Shown: in pieces, positions 1 to 7,767 of the stretch
Layout: each line of letters opens with the position of its first letter
Position numbering within the stretch: position 1 is the stretch's first letter
Source: Flavobacterium pectinovorum
GTDB taxonomy: Bacteria > Bacteroidota > Bacteroidia > Flavobacteriales > Flavobacteriaceae
Length of the DNA: 64,000 bases
Assembly: GCF_900142715.1 (NCBI RefSeq)
Contig: NZ_FRBX01000007.1
Location: 303,402 to 367,401, forward strand
Direction: 5' to 3'
Notes under the pieces: generated by a model
The model's input: the letters and a program-made list of their open reading frames with translations, nothing else
What the model was told of the DNA's origin: nothing
Databases searched by the model: none
Made by a program: the position numbers and the translations under genes

Positions 1-393
1 GTTATGGTTGTTGCCTTCTGATAGCTGAGCGTATATGAAATTTGTAAAAGAAAAAGTGATTAAAAATATTAGAGGTGATTTTATTTTAAGTTGGAGTTGG
101 TTCATAGTGAAAAGGTTTAAAGGTTGCTTTTTGAAAAAATGAAAGGCTAATATAGTTTGTTTTATGGTTCTCGTGTTAATTTCTTAGTGTTCATAAGTAA
201 AATTCCTAAGTAGAATTTGGGTTATTCTTTTTTAGGAGCAGAAGAATTATGTTTTTTAAGACGACTTGTCCCGCTATCCGCTTGCATCTTTTCCTTGCTA
301 AAGAAGCCAGAAAAAGGATGCCGCTTCTATCGGGGCTAGGAAAGAGGTTTAGTTTTTATAAGATTTCAATAGATTCCTATTTCTACTGCCCAT
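1..393. other. gene-free window start with repeat element
   Basis: No convincing gene is visible before the toxin gene that ends at 394. Positions 262-345 hold a GC-richer, partly self-complementary block listed separately. The rest is AT-rich and carries stops in all frames. Confidence 0.6.
262..345. repeat. dispersed intergenic palindromic element
   Basis: The block is much richer in GC than its surroundings and contains GCATCTTTTCC and AAAAAGGATGC facing each other around a short loop, plus CCCGCTATCCGC and CGGGGCTAGG-like ends. From memory, very similar blocks (CCCCGATAGAAGCGGCATCC on the minus strand) occur in many Flavobacteriia intergenic regions. A reading frame crosses it on the plus strand, but its odd composition comes from the element and it is not called as a gene. 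Confidence 0.5.
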
Positions 394-693
394 TTATTTT
401 ACAGGATATTTATTGGGATTTTGAGAGGTATGAAAAACAGCATTCAAAAATACAGTTTTTGAAGCTTCATCAATAATAAAAAAAGCTATATAAGGAAATT
501 TCTTAAAAGGAAAAAAGTGATAATTATTATCATGTACTTGATAAAAAGGGTTTATTTGCAAAGCTTTATAAGTTTTTTTATAATCGTTCAAAAAATCTAA
601 AGCAACTTTTTTATTTACTTTTAAAACATAATATTCAACAGCTTCTTCAATATTCTTTAATGCAATAGGTGAAACGATAATCTTATAACTCAT
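394..693 (-). CDS. RelE/ParE-family toxin
   Basis: This 99-residue protein has the size and pattern of a RelE/ParE toxin. It opens with a beta strand plus ALKNIEEAVEYY helix, then a second helix with ALDFLNDYKKTYKAL, then the FPYIAFFIID and LNAVFHTSQNP strands that form the RelE core. RelE members cleave mRNA on the ribosome and ParE members poison gyrase; the sequence alone does not tell which. Its start overlaps the end of the upstream antitoxin gene by 11 bp, so the two are translationally coupled, as in most type II toxin-antitoxin operons. The C-terminal HTSQNPNKY is typical of the Bacteroidota subgroup. The family call is firm; the biochemical target is inference. Confidence 0.8.
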   Translation of the reverse strand: MSYKIIVSPIALKNIEEAVEYYVLKVNKKVALDFLNDYKKTYKALQINPFYQVHDNNYHFFPFKKFPYIAFFIIDEASKTVFLNAVFHTSQNPNKYPVK

Positions 694-910
694 GCTTCTT
701 TTTTAAATCCTTATAAATTGACTCAGCATTTGTATACAGACTTTTATCTAAGTTAATTTGGCTGTCTAAAATTTGCTGTTGTTCAGCAGATAGCTCGTAC
801 GGTTTTAAATTTGCGATCTCAAATTTTATCTTTAGTGCTTTCATAAAAGCTTTTACAGCTTCAATTTGAGAAGCATCTTCTGTATACGCTGTGATGTTAA
901 TTGCCTGCAT
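683..910 (-). CDS. antitoxin partner of the RelE/ParE toxin (DUF2683-like)
   Basis: This 75-residue acidic-and-lysine protein has no clear DNA-binding fold in its middle. It begins with a short strand, MQAINITAYTED, followed by a helix (QIEAVKAFMKALKIKFEI), the arrangement of the DUF2683 antitoxins of Bacteroidota. The helical, charged C-terminus (ESIYKDLKKKHEL) would wrap the toxin. It is first in the operon and overlaps the toxin gene by 11 bp. A TAACTTTG box (937-944, minus strand) gives a start point about 20 bp before the ATG. Assignment rests on size, position and N-terminal pattern. Confidence 0.7.
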   Translation of the reverse strand: MQAINITAYTEDASQIEAVKAFMKALKIKFEIANLKPYELSAEQQQILDSQINLDKSLYTNAESIYKDLKKKHEL

Positions 911-936
911 GATTATTTATTTACTAAAGTTGATAA

Positions 937-944
937 CAAAGTTA
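937..944 (-). promoter_or_regulatory. -7 box of the toxin-antitoxin operon
   Basis: Read on the minus strand this is TAACTTTG, a match to the Bacteroidota -7 consensus TAnnTTTG, 27 bp before the antitoxin ATG. I see no good TTTG at the expected -33 position. Confidence 0.45.
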
Positions 945-1064
945 AGATAAAAGTCTAATTTCCATGTTAATCATTATAGTTTTTTTGTAAACGGATTTTA
1001 AATTTTGTCAGTCTAAAAAAAGACATTTATTTAATACTGCCAAACATATACAAAATCATAGTCA

Positions 1065-1104
1065 ATTTGTACAAATATCAATTTCATTGTTCTGAATACC
1101 TTTG
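1065..1104 (+). promoter_or_regulatory. promoter region of the dehydrogenase gene with a 12-bp palindrome
   Basis: TACCTTTG at 1097-1104 fits the TAnnTTTG -7 box 30 bp before the ATG. The perfect palindrome ATTTGTACAAAT (1065-1076) lies just upstream and is a plausible regulator site. Which protein binds it is unknown. Confidence 0.4.
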
Positions 1105-1134
1105 TATTATTAGTTTAAATCAAAACATAAAAAG

Positions 1135-2148
1135 ATGAAAGCAATAGGATTTAAAACCTCATTATCAATAGAAAAAGAAGATAGTTTTATAGCATTTGAA
1201 ACTCCAAAACCAACTCCCAAAGAGCATAATTTATTAGTTAAAGTTCAAGCTGTTTCGGTGAATCCGGTAGATTTTAAAATGCGCCAGAATAGTGCCAAAG
1301 AAACGGTTTTAGAAACGCCAAAAATTATAGGTTGGGATGCCGTAGGAATTGTAGAAGCCATTGGCGATCAGGTAAGTTTATTTAAAGTGGGTGACGAAGT
1401 TTATTATGCAGGAGATATTACTAAACCAGGCAGTAATGCAGAATATCAGCTTATTGATGAACGCATTGTGGGCAGGAAGCCAAAATCACTTTCGATAGAA
1501 CAAGCCGCTGCAATGCCGTTAACAGGTTTGACAGCCTGGGAAATATTATTTGACAGAATCAGAATTGACGCAGAAAAAGATAAAGGGAAAACTATTTTGA
1601 TAATTGGCGGAGCAGGTGGTGTAGGCTCAATTGCCATTCAACTGGCCAAAAAAGTGGCAGGCTTAACTGTAATAGCAACAGCTTCACGCCCTGAATCGAT
1701 AGAGTGGTGTAAACAGCAAGGCGCCGATTTTGTAGTCAATCATAAAAATTTGATAGAAGAAGTTCGGGATGCCGGTTTTCAACAAGTTGATTTTATATTA
1801 GATTTTGTTGATGCTAATCAATATTGGAATGCATTTGTAGAGTTGATAAAACCTCAGGGGCATATTGGCTGCATAAGTGATCCTGTCGAAAATGTGAATC
1901 TTCGTCAATTAAAAGGCAAAAGTGTCAGTTTCCACTGGGAGTCAATGTTTACACGCTCCGTGTTTCAAACAGAAGATATGATAGCGCAACATTATATTTT
2001 AAACAAATTAGCCCATTTATTAGACAATGGCACGATTCAATCGACTTTAAAAACAACTCTGAATGGTTTAACGGTTTCTAATTTTAAAGAAGCGCACAAG
2101 TTGCTAGAATCGGGAAGTACTATTGGTAAAATTGCAATTAGAATTTAA
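1135..2148 (+). CDS. zinc-type alcohol dehydrogenase-like / NADPH:quinone reductase (MDR family)
   Basis: The 337-residue protein is a medium-chain dehydrogenase/reductase. Residues 1-130 form the GroES-like catalytic domain (VNPVDFKMRQ, GWDAVGIVEAIG). Residues from about 150 form the Rossmann domain with the nucleotide-binding run IIGGAGGVGSIAIQLAK. The GroES part lacks the structural-zinc cysteine cluster, so it belongs with the zinc-independent quinone oxidoreductase branch that reduces quinones or enones with NADPH. Length is normal for the family. It stands alone between two toxin-antitoxin modules, with its own promoter and a strong terminator at 2171-2197. The substrate cannot be told from sequence; a role against reactive carbonyls or quinones is inference. 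Confidence 0.85.
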   Translation: MKAIGFKTSLSIEKEDSFIAFETPKPTPKEHNLLVKVQAVSVNPVDFKMRQNSAKETVLETPKIIGWDAVGIVEAIGDQVSLFKVGDEVYYAGDITKPGSNAEYQLIDERIVGRKPKSLSIEQAAAMPLTGLTAWEILFDRIRIDAEKDKGKTILIIGGAGGVGSIAIQLAKKVAGLTVIATASRPESIEWCKQQGADFVVNHKNLIEEVRDAGFQQVDFILDFVDANQYWNAFVELIKPQGHIGCISDPVENVNLRQLKGKSVSFHWESMFTRSVFQTEDMIAQHYILNKLAHLLDNGTIQSTLKTTLNGLTVSNFKEAHKLLESGSTIGKIAIRI

Positions 2149-2170
2149 GCAGAAAATTTAAGAAAGAAGA

Positions 2171-2198
2171 AAGCAAGCTGATAAGGCTTGCTTTTTTA
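2171..2198 (+). terminator. intrinsic terminator after the dehydrogenase gene
   Basis: AAGCAAGC and GCTTGCTT pair around a seven-base loop and are followed by a T run, 23 bp after the stop codon. Confidence 0.85.
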
Positions 2199-2315
2199 TT
2201 GATAATAAAAAGATTTTTACAAAATTACCTAATCGCTAAATATAAATATTTTCTTACTTTTGTTTTGTGATTTTAAAAAATTAATACATCACAAAATTTA
2301 TTTTTTTAATTATTT

Positions 2316-2339
2316 AAGATAGTAATTTTACTATCTTTG
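2316..2339 (+). promoter_or_regulatory. hicAB promoter with overlapping operator palindrome
   Basis: AAGATAGTAA (2316-2325) and TTACTATCTT (2328-2337) are perfect 10-bp inverted arms separated by two bases. The right arm overlaps the -7 box TATCTTTG (2332-2339), which lies 14 bp before the hicA ATG. A dyad over the promoter is what is expected for autorepression by the DNA-binding antitoxin HicB; that HicB is the binder is inference. Confidence 0.65.
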
Positions 2340-2353
2340 TAAAATCGTTTTTA

Positions 2354-2533
2354 ATGAAGTCAAGAGAATTTATTAGGGAAGCTATGCGAAATGGCTGGGT
2401 ATTCTTAAGACAAGGAAAAGGAAGTCATGAGATTTATGAAAAGGATGGTAAACAAGTTGTGATTCCTAATCATGGAGCAAAAGAAATTGGAAAAGGATTA
2501 GAGCAAAAATTAAGAAAAGAGATGGAGTTGTAG
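2354..2533 (+). CDS. hicA: HicA-type mRNA interferase toxin
   Basis: This 59-codon gene reads MKSREFIREAMRNGW then VFLRQGKGSHEIYEKDG and QVVIPNHGAKEIGKGL. The G-S-H motif (GKGSHEIY), with the histidine that acts as the catalytic residue in the double-stranded-RNA-binding-like HicA fold, and the PNHG-KE-I-G-L signature after it are diagnostic. HicA cleaves mRNA, including translated transcripts, when free of HicB. The gene precedes the antitoxin gene by 21 bp and follows a promoter overlapped by a 10-bp-arm palindrome. Its size is typical of the family and no defect is visible. Confidence 0.88.
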   Translation: MKSREFIREAMRNGWVFLRQGKGSHEIYEKDGKQVVIPNHGAKEIGKGLEQKLRKEMEL

Positions 2534-2554
2534 CCTATCTAAAAGTTGATAAAT

Positions 2555-2950
2555 ATGAAAACAATTAAAATTATTATCGAAAGAAACGAAGATGGTTTTT
2601 GGGGTTATGCAGAAAATGAGAAAGCAATTGTTGGTGGTGGCGATACAGTTCAGGAATGCAAACAAGATATATTAGATTGTATTGAAACTTTAAAAGAATT
2701 AAATGGAGATAATAAGCCAGGTTTTCTGGATAAGGAATATGAACTACTTTATAAATTTGATACTGCAAGTTTATTAAATTATTATAAAGGCATATTTACC
2801 AACTCAGCACTAGAAAGGATTACAGGTATAAATCAAAAACAAATTCAACATTACGCATCAGGTCACAGAAACCCAAGATTAGAGCAGCGTTTAAAAATAG
2901 AAAATGCTTTACATAATCTGGGAAAGGAACTTTTAGCAGTAGAATTGTAA
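2555..2950 (+). CDS. hicB: HicB-type antitoxin
   Basis: The 131-residue protein starts MKTIKIIIERNEDGFWGYAEN, the partial RNase H-like HicB fold that binds and blocks HicA, with GGDTVQECKQDILDCIETL as its central helix. The C-terminal part (ALERITGINQKQIQHYASG, residues about 85-105) is a helix-turn-helix, so this is the DNA-binding class of HicB. A TTG three codons upstream is in frame, but the ATG at 2555 is the better start because family members begin with this strand. It is coupled to hicA in the usual toxin-first order and probably represses the operon through the palindrome at 2316-2337. Confidence 0.85.
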   Translation: MKTIKIIIERNEDGFWGYAENEKAIVGGGDTVQECKQDILDCIETLKELNGDNKPGFLDKEYELLYKFDTASLLNYYKGIFTNSALERITGINQKQIQHYASGHRNPRLEQRLKIENALHNLGKELLAVEL

Positions 2951-2995
2951 ATTTTTATAGATTTCATTTTTTTGTATTATTACAATAAAAAAGCC

Positions 2996-3436
2996 ATGAA
3001 ACTATCAACCACAATTAAAGTTGCGATCGTAACTTTAATGACACAAACCATACATTCTCAGGAAGTAAAAAAAGAAACAACGCCAACAGAGATAAAATAT
3101 ACCATTGAAAATTGTGTCAATCATTTTGATTTAGAAAAAGCTACAAAAACCAAAGTAGGATACCAGTATTGGTTTGGTGATAAAAATTTCACTCAGGAAA
3201 ACACACTCAAAATGAGTATTGTTGAACCCGGAAAATCTACACACGCACCGCATCATCACGTCGAAGAAGAATTTTTTTATATTCTTGAAGGAACGGCTCA
3301 ATTTTATTTGGATGGAAAAACCACAACTGCCGGACCAAATACCAGTTTTTATTGTCCGTCAAATATGGAGCACGGCATTAGTAATGTTGGAAAAACCGAT
3401 TTGAAATATCTTGTTATTAAAAAAGATCTGAAGTAA
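2996..3436 (+). CDS. secreted cupin-domain protein
   Basis: The gene encodes 146 residues with a signal peptide (MKLSTTIKVAIVTLMTQTIHS) and one cupin_2 barrel. The metal-site motifs are visible: HAPHHHVEEEFFYILEG around residues 78-94 gives the His-rich first motif with its Glu, and HGISN gives the histidine of the second. The fold binds a metal ion; the reaction is not predictable. An in-frame TTG lies 24 bp upstream, but it would put charged residues ahead of the signal peptide, so the ATG at 2996 is chosen. It follows hicB by 45 bp and precedes the gluconate genes by 115 bp, with no evident functional link to either. Confidence 0.75.
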   Translation: MKLSTTIKVAIVTLMTQTIHSQEVKKETTPTEIKYTIENCVNHFDLEKATKTKVGYQYWFGDKNFTQENTLKMSIVEPGKSTHAPHHHVEEEFFYILEGTAQFYLDGKTTTAGPNTSFYCPSNMEHGISNVGKTDLKYLVIKKDLK

Positions 3437-3461
3437 GAACCACCAATAAAATAGTTTGGGG

Positions 3462-3494
3462 TCAATTTTATTTAACATATTAAATCAAAATTGA
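3462..3494. promoter_or_regulatory. inverted repeat upstream of the gluconate genes
   Basis: TCAATTTTATTTAA (3462-3475) and TTAAATCAAAATTGA (3480-3494) are inverted copies with one unpaired base. No T run follows, so an operator for the gluconate operon is more likely than a terminator for the cupin gene. No regulator gene is adjacent. Confidence 0.35.
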
Positions 3495-3551
3495 AACAAT
3501 TAAAAGCACGGAAAGTAATATTTTTACGAATCAAATAATAAAAAAACACAC

Positions 3552-4451
3552 ATGCAAGTAGGAATAATAGGATTAGGAAAAATGGGATTTAATCTCGCCT
3601 TGAATTTAAAAAGAAACAATTATGTTGTTGTTGCACAGGATGTGAACTCCGATTTTGTTTCAAAAATTGGTCAGGAAGGAATTGAAACCGCCTTTTCTGT
3701 TGAAGAACTTTGCAAAAAGCTTACAGACAGAAGAGTGATTTGGCTAATGGTTCCTGCTGGCGAAATCGTAGATGCTGTTATAACTTCTTTATTGCCATAT
3801 TTGTCAAAAAGCGATATTATTATTGACGGCGGAAATTCGAATTACAACGATTCAAAACGCCGTTATGCACAACTAAAAGAACATGGAATTGATTTTTTAG
3901 ATTGTGGAACTTCTGGCGGAACTTCTGGAGCTTTAAATGGAGCCTGTACCATGATTGGCGGAGATGCCGATGTGTTTGATTATGTAACAAAAGTTTTCCA
4001 GGACATTTCTGTAGAAAACGGATTTTTATATACCGGAGCTGCCGGAAGCGGACATTTTACTAAAATGGTTCACAATGGTATCGAGTACGGAATGATGCAG
4101 TCTATTGCAGAAGGATTTGAGGTTTTTGAACATTCAGAATTTGATATCGATTTCCAAAAAACGGCTAAATTGTTCAATCACGGTTCTGTCGTTCGCAGCT
4201 GGTTGATGGAACTTACTGAAAATGCTTTTTCTAAAGACGAAAGACTAGACGGAATAAAAGGAATTATGCATTCATCTGGTGAAGGAAAATGGACTTTAGA
4301 AACAGCTTTAGATTTAGGCGTTCCAACTCCTGTGATCGCCCTTTCTATCATGATGCGTTACCGTTCTCAAATGTCAGATACGTTTTCTGGAAAAGTGGTA
4401 GCAGCACTTCGAAATGAGTTTGGCGGACACGCTGTAGAAAAAAGCGAATAA
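3552..4451 (+). CDS. gnd: 6-phosphogluconate dehydrogenase, decarboxylating, short form
   Basis: The 299-residue enzyme converts 6-phosphogluconate to ribulose 5-phosphate and CO2 with NAD(P)+. The N-terminal Rossmann motif is MQVGIIGLGKMGFNLALNL. The substrate loop GGNSNYNDSKRR, CGTSGG and the catalytic lysine segment GSGHFTKMVHNGIEYGMM are all present. At about 300 residues it belongs to the short YqeC/GndA class, not the ~470-residue pentose-phosphate enzyme; short forms are often NAD+-preferring (family knowledge). It leads a gluconate cassette with a GntP permease 54 bp downstream and a gluconokinase after that, so here it probably finishes gluconate catabolism. Confidence 0.9.
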   Translation: MQVGIIGLGKMGFNLALNLKRNNYVVVAQDVNSDFVSKIGQEGIETAFSVEELCKKLTDRRVIWLMVPAGEIVDAVITSLLPYLSKSDIIIDGGNSNYNDSKRRYAQLKEHGIDFLDCGTSGGTSGALNGACTMIGGDADVFDYVTKVFQDISVENGFLYTGAAGSGHFTKMVHNGIEYGMMQSIAEGFEVFEHSEFDIDFQKTAKLFNHGSVVRSWLMELTENAFSKDERLDGIKGIMHSSGEGKWTLETALDLGVPTPVIALSIMMRYRSQMSDTFSGKVVAALRNEFGGHAVEKSE

Positions 4452-4505
4452 AAGTTATTTAGCTATTTCGAATACAGTTATTAATCATTTATCACATTCA
4501 AATCC

Positions 4506-5822
4506 ATGTCTTTACTGATTCTGATTGCCAGTATTCTTTTATTATTGCTTCTTATTTCCGGTGTTAAACTCAATGCCTTTATCGCTTTAATTATTGCCGC
4601 TTTTTTTGTGGGAATAGCAAAGCAAATGCCTTTTCCGGATTTAATAAATTCAATTCAATCCGGAATTGGAAGTACACTTGGATCATTAATTTTAATTATT
4701 GCATTTGGAGTTATTCTGGGTAACTTACTTTCAGACAGTGGTGCGGCTCAAAGAATAAGCTCCGTAATGATTGATTCTTTTGGTATCAGGCATATCAAAT
4801 GGGCAATGGTTATTACGGGTTTTTCAGTAGGAATTTCGATGTTTTATAATGCGGGTTTTATTATTTTAATTCCGATGGTTTTTGCCGTTGCTAAAAGTAC
4901 CAAACAGCCCATTATTTATCTGGGAATCGCAATGGCTTCGGCACTTTCGATAACGCACGGTTTTTTGCCGCCGCATCCCGGACCAACAGCAATTGCGGTT
5001 ATTTTTAAAGCCAATATTGGTAAAACATTACTTTACGGACTTTTGGTAGCGTTGCCAGCACTTTTTGCAGCTGGAATCGTTTTTCCTGAATTCTTAAAAA
5101 AAATCCAGGCGTTTCCTCCAAAAGGATTATTCGAAAGTAAAACTTTTACAGAAGCCGAAATGCCTTCTTTTCAAATTAGCATTTTAACGGCATTAGTTCC
5201 TGTTTTTTTAATGGCAACAGCGACTTTTAGTGAATTAATTTTGTCGGAAGGTTCAATACGACCCATTTTACTTTTCATAGGAAATCCAACCACTTCAATG
5301 CTAATTGCCGTGCTTTTTGCGGTATTTTCTTTAGGAATTTTTCGAGGAAGAAAAATGCAGGATATTATGGATAAATCGGGTAGTGCCATGAGTTCTGCGA
5401 CGATGATTATTTTGATAATTGGTGCCGGAGGTGCTTTTAAACAAGTTTTAATAGACAGCGGAATGGGAAATGATTTAAGTATATTTTTCGAAAAATCCTC
5501 TCTTTCTCCCTTGTTTTTAGGCTGGTTAATTGCCACAATTATTCGTATTGCTTTAGGCTCTGCAACTGTTGCAGGATTAACCGCAGCAGGAATTGTACAG
5601 CCTTTAGTATTAGCTTCGGGCGCCAGTCCCGAATTAATGGTATTGTCTATTGGCGCAGGAAGTTTAATGTGTTCTCACGTCAACGATACCGGATTCTGGA
5701 TGTTTAAGGAATATTTTGGCATCAGCATTTCTGATACTTTTAAAACTTGGACGGTAATGGAAACCATTATTGGTGTAATGGGATTAATTGGCGTTTTGGT
5801 ACTCAATTTATGGATCAAATAA
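4506..5822 (+). CDS. gntP: GntP-family gluconate permease
   Basis: The 438-residue protein is almost wholly hydrophobic, with about 12-14 membrane segments and the GntP hallmarks SITHGFLPPHPGPTAIA (residues about 148-164), GLTAAGIVQPLV and CSHVNDTGFWMFKEYF near the C-terminus. GntP carriers bring gluconate or related sugar acids across the inner membrane with protons. Its stop codon ends 5 bp before the preferred gluconokinase start, so the two are co-transcribed. The dehydrogenase and kinase neighbours make gluconate the most likely substrate. Confidence 0.9.
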   Translation: MSLLILIASILLLLLLISGVKLNAFIALIIAAFFVGIAKQMPFPDLINSIQSGIGSTLGSLILIIAFGVILGNLLSDSGAAQRISSVMIDSFGIRHIKWAMVITGFSVGISMFYNAGFIILIPMVFAVAKSTKQPIIYLGIAMASALSITHGFLPPHPGPTAIAVIFKANIGKTLLYGLLVALPALFAAGIVFPEFLKKIQAFPPKGLFESKTFTEAEMPSFQISILTALVPVFLMATATFSELILSEGSIRPILLFIGNPTTSMLIAVLFAVFSLGIFRGRKMQDIMDKSGSAMSSATMIILIIGAGGAFKQVLIDSGMGNDLSIFFEKSSLSPLFLGWLIATIIRIALGSATVAGLTAAGIVQPLVLASGASPELMVLSIGAGSLMCSHVNDTGFWMFKEYFGISISDTFKTWTVMETIIGVMGLIGVLVLNLWIK

Positions 5823-5827
5823 AAAAC

Positions 5828-7246
5828 ATGGAATCATTTTATATAGGTATCGATATTGGAACCACAGCCACAAAAGCCATTTGTTTTGACAAACAGGGAA
5901 ATGTAATCAAAGAGGTTTCAATGGCCTACCCAATGTATCATCCAAAACCGGATTGGAGTGTTCAAAATCCCGAACAAATTTTGCAAACGGTTAAAGATTG
6001 CATTACCGAAATTACAAAAGGAATTCAGCCGGAGTTTATCAGTTTTAGCTCGGCGATGCAAAGTATTATTGCTATCGATGAAACCGGAAAACCCTTAACA
6101 GAGGCAATTTTATGGGCTGATAACAGAGCTCACACAATTGCAGCAAAACTCAAAAAATCTGAAAAAGGAAAATATTTTTATCAAAAAACCGGAATCCCGA
6201 TTCATCCTTTTTCGCCCATGACAAAAATTGCATGGTTTAAGGAATTTGATTCGGATATTTTTTCCAAAACCTATAAATTCATTAGTATTAAAGAATACGT
6301 TTGGCATCACCTTACCAATGAATATTATACAGATACTTCAATGGCATCCGGTACGGGATTATTGAATATTCATACTCTAAAATGGGATGAAGAAATTTTA
6401 GATTTTTTAAGTTTGAACCCCGATCAATTATCTACAGTTTGCGAAGTAACGCATCAATGCAAAGGAATTTCAGACGATTTTTTATATATAATTGGAGGAG
6501 GCGACGGCGCTTTGGCAAATTTAGGAACAGGAGCAATGAACAAAGGTTGTATTGCCTTAACCATCGGTACAAGCGGAGCCGTGCGTTTGCCAATAGACAA
6601 ACCCTATCTTGACGAACAAATGCGAACGCAATGTTATCATTTGATGGATAATCAATATCTTACTTTGGGTGCGGTAAATAACGGCGCTATTATTCTGCAA
6701 TGGCTTAGGGAAACTTTGCTAAAAACGAATCAGTCTTTTGAAGTTCTTTTTGCAGAAGCAGAAAAAATTCCTGCCGGATCAGATGGATTGCTTTTTGTAC
6801 CTTATTTATTGGGCGAAAGAGCACCAATTTGGGATGCTGCTGCACAAGGATCAATTCTAGGAATGCAAATTACCCATACGCAGGCGCATTTGGTAAGGGC
6901 GACTTTAGAAGGTATTTTGTTTGGATTGTTTCAGATAACCGAAATTTTAATTCCCGATACTGAAAGAAGAAAACAGACCAAAGTCATGGCCAGTGGCGGA
7001 TTTGGAAAAAGTGAACTCTGGCTTCAAATGGTGGCCGATATTTTTCAAATGACGGTAGAAACTTCTCAAACCATTGAAGGTTCTGCCTGGGGCGCTGTAC
7101 TAATTGGAATGAAATCTATTGGTATTAATATCGTAATCGAAAACAAAACCGGAAAGATTTTTTATCCAAATACAGACCATAAAGAGGTTTATGAAAATGC
7201 TTTTAAGAAGTTTAAAAAAGTATATCCAATATTGAAAGATTTGTGA
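5828..7246 (+). CDS. gntK: gluconokinase (FGGY family)
   Basis: The 472-residue FGGY carbohydrate kinase has the N-terminal ATPase motif YIGIDIGTTATKAICFDKQG, the middle IIGGGDGALANLGTGAM and TIGTSGAVR phosphate loops, and the C-terminal ASGGFGKSELWLQMVADI adenosine motif. It would phosphorylate gluconate to 6-phosphogluconate, the substrate of the dehydrogenase two genes upstream. The ATG at 5828 puts the ATPase motif at the very N-terminus; an in-frame ATG at 5810 overlaps gntP and would add only six residues. FGGY kinases also act on xylulose or glycerol, but the neighbours favour gluconate. Confidence 0.85.
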   Translation: MESFYIGIDIGTTATKAICFDKQGNVIKEVSMAYPMYHPKPDWSVQNPEQILQTVKDCITEITKGIQPEFISFSSAMQSIIAIDETGKPLTEAILWADNRAHTIAAKLKKSEKGKYFYQKTGIPIHPFSPMTKIAWFKEFDSDIFSKTYKFISIKEYVWHHLTNEYYTDTSMASGTGLLNIHTLKWDEEILDFLSLNPDQLSTVCEVTHQCKGISDDFLYIIGGGDGALANLGTGAMNKGCIALTIGTSGAVRLPIDKPYLDEQMRTQCYHLMDNQYLTLGAVNNGAIILQWLRETLLKTNQSFEVLFAEAEKIPAGSDGLLFVPYLLGERAPIWDAAAQGSILGMQITHTQAHLVRATLEGILFGLFQITEILIPDTERRKQTKVMASGGFGKSELWLQMVADIFQMTVETSQTIEGSAWGAVLIGMKSIGINIVIENKTGKIFYPNTDHKEVYENAFKKFKKVYPILKDL

Positions 7247-7285
7247 GATGTTATAAAGATTTAAAGTATTTATTAATAAAAACAC

Positions 7286-7355
7286 TCTCGCAAAGTCGCA
7301 GAGTCGCAAAGCTTTCTTTTTTTAAATTTCTTTGCGACTTAGCGTCTTTGCGAGA
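7286..7355. repeat. inverted repeat of the cgcaaagtcgcaaag class
   Basis: Two 26-base arms (7286-7311 and 7330-7355) are inverted copies matching at 23 of 26 positions around a T-rich loop. It lies between the ends of two converging genes and could end transcription in both directions. Confidence 0.6.
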
Positions 7356-7402
7356 TTATTTCAACATGTGCTATAAAATCAAGACTTCAGACTATTTACA
7401 TA

Positions 7403-7747
7403 TCATTTCAAAATAACGACTTCCTCCGGCACTTTAAACAACAATATACATCCGGTTTTAGAAAACACAGAATGTGTGCTTCCCGGTGGCATGTACAAAT
7501 AATCGCCTTTTTTAAGTTCATCTTTTCCGGAGCGCACTTCGCCTTCGAGAACAAAGATTTCTTCTCCTGCGGGATGACTGTGATTTGGGTATGAAGCTCC
7601 CGGTTCAAATTTAGATAAAAAGGCTGTAGGTCTTTTGGCAACATCGTCGTAGTATAAAGCTTTTACAGAGATTCCGTCTGTTTTTACACCTTCTTCGATT
7701 AAAGGTTTCCAATTTATTTCACTGGTTTTTGTGATTTGTTTTTCCAT
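7403..7747 (-). CDS. cupin-domain protein (ChrR-like)
   Basis: The 114-residue protein is a single cupin of the anti-sigma ChrR C-terminal type. Visible motifs are SKFEPGASYPNHSHPAGEE, with two metal-site histidines and a glutamate, LEGEVRSG, DYLYMPPGSTHSVFS with the third histidine, and ILLFKV. No signal peptide or zinc-finger anti-sigma part is present, so it is a stand-alone small metal-binding cupin in the cytoplasm. It lies 20 bp after the DoxX gene on the same strand, which suggests an operon AraC-DoxX-cupin or DoxX-cupin. Function unknown; oxidative-stress or small-molecule turnover is guesswork. Confidence 0.75.
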   Translation of the reverse strand: MEKQITKTSEINWKPLIEEGVKTDGISVKALYYDDVAKRPTAFLSKFEPGASYPNHSHPAGEEIFVLEGEVRSGKDELKKGDYLYMPPGSTHSVFSKTGCILLFKVPEEVVILK

Positions 7748-7767
7748 TTTTATTGAATTTTAATTTG

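Noticed and set aside
249..476. 75-codon plus-strand frame at the window start
   Set aside because: Its distinctive part is the dispersed repeat at 262-345 and its end overlaps the RelE/ParE toxin gene on the other strand.
5171..5536. 121-codon minus-strand frame inside gntP
   Set aside because: Antisense shadow of a hydrophobic gene; no start context and no recognisable domain.
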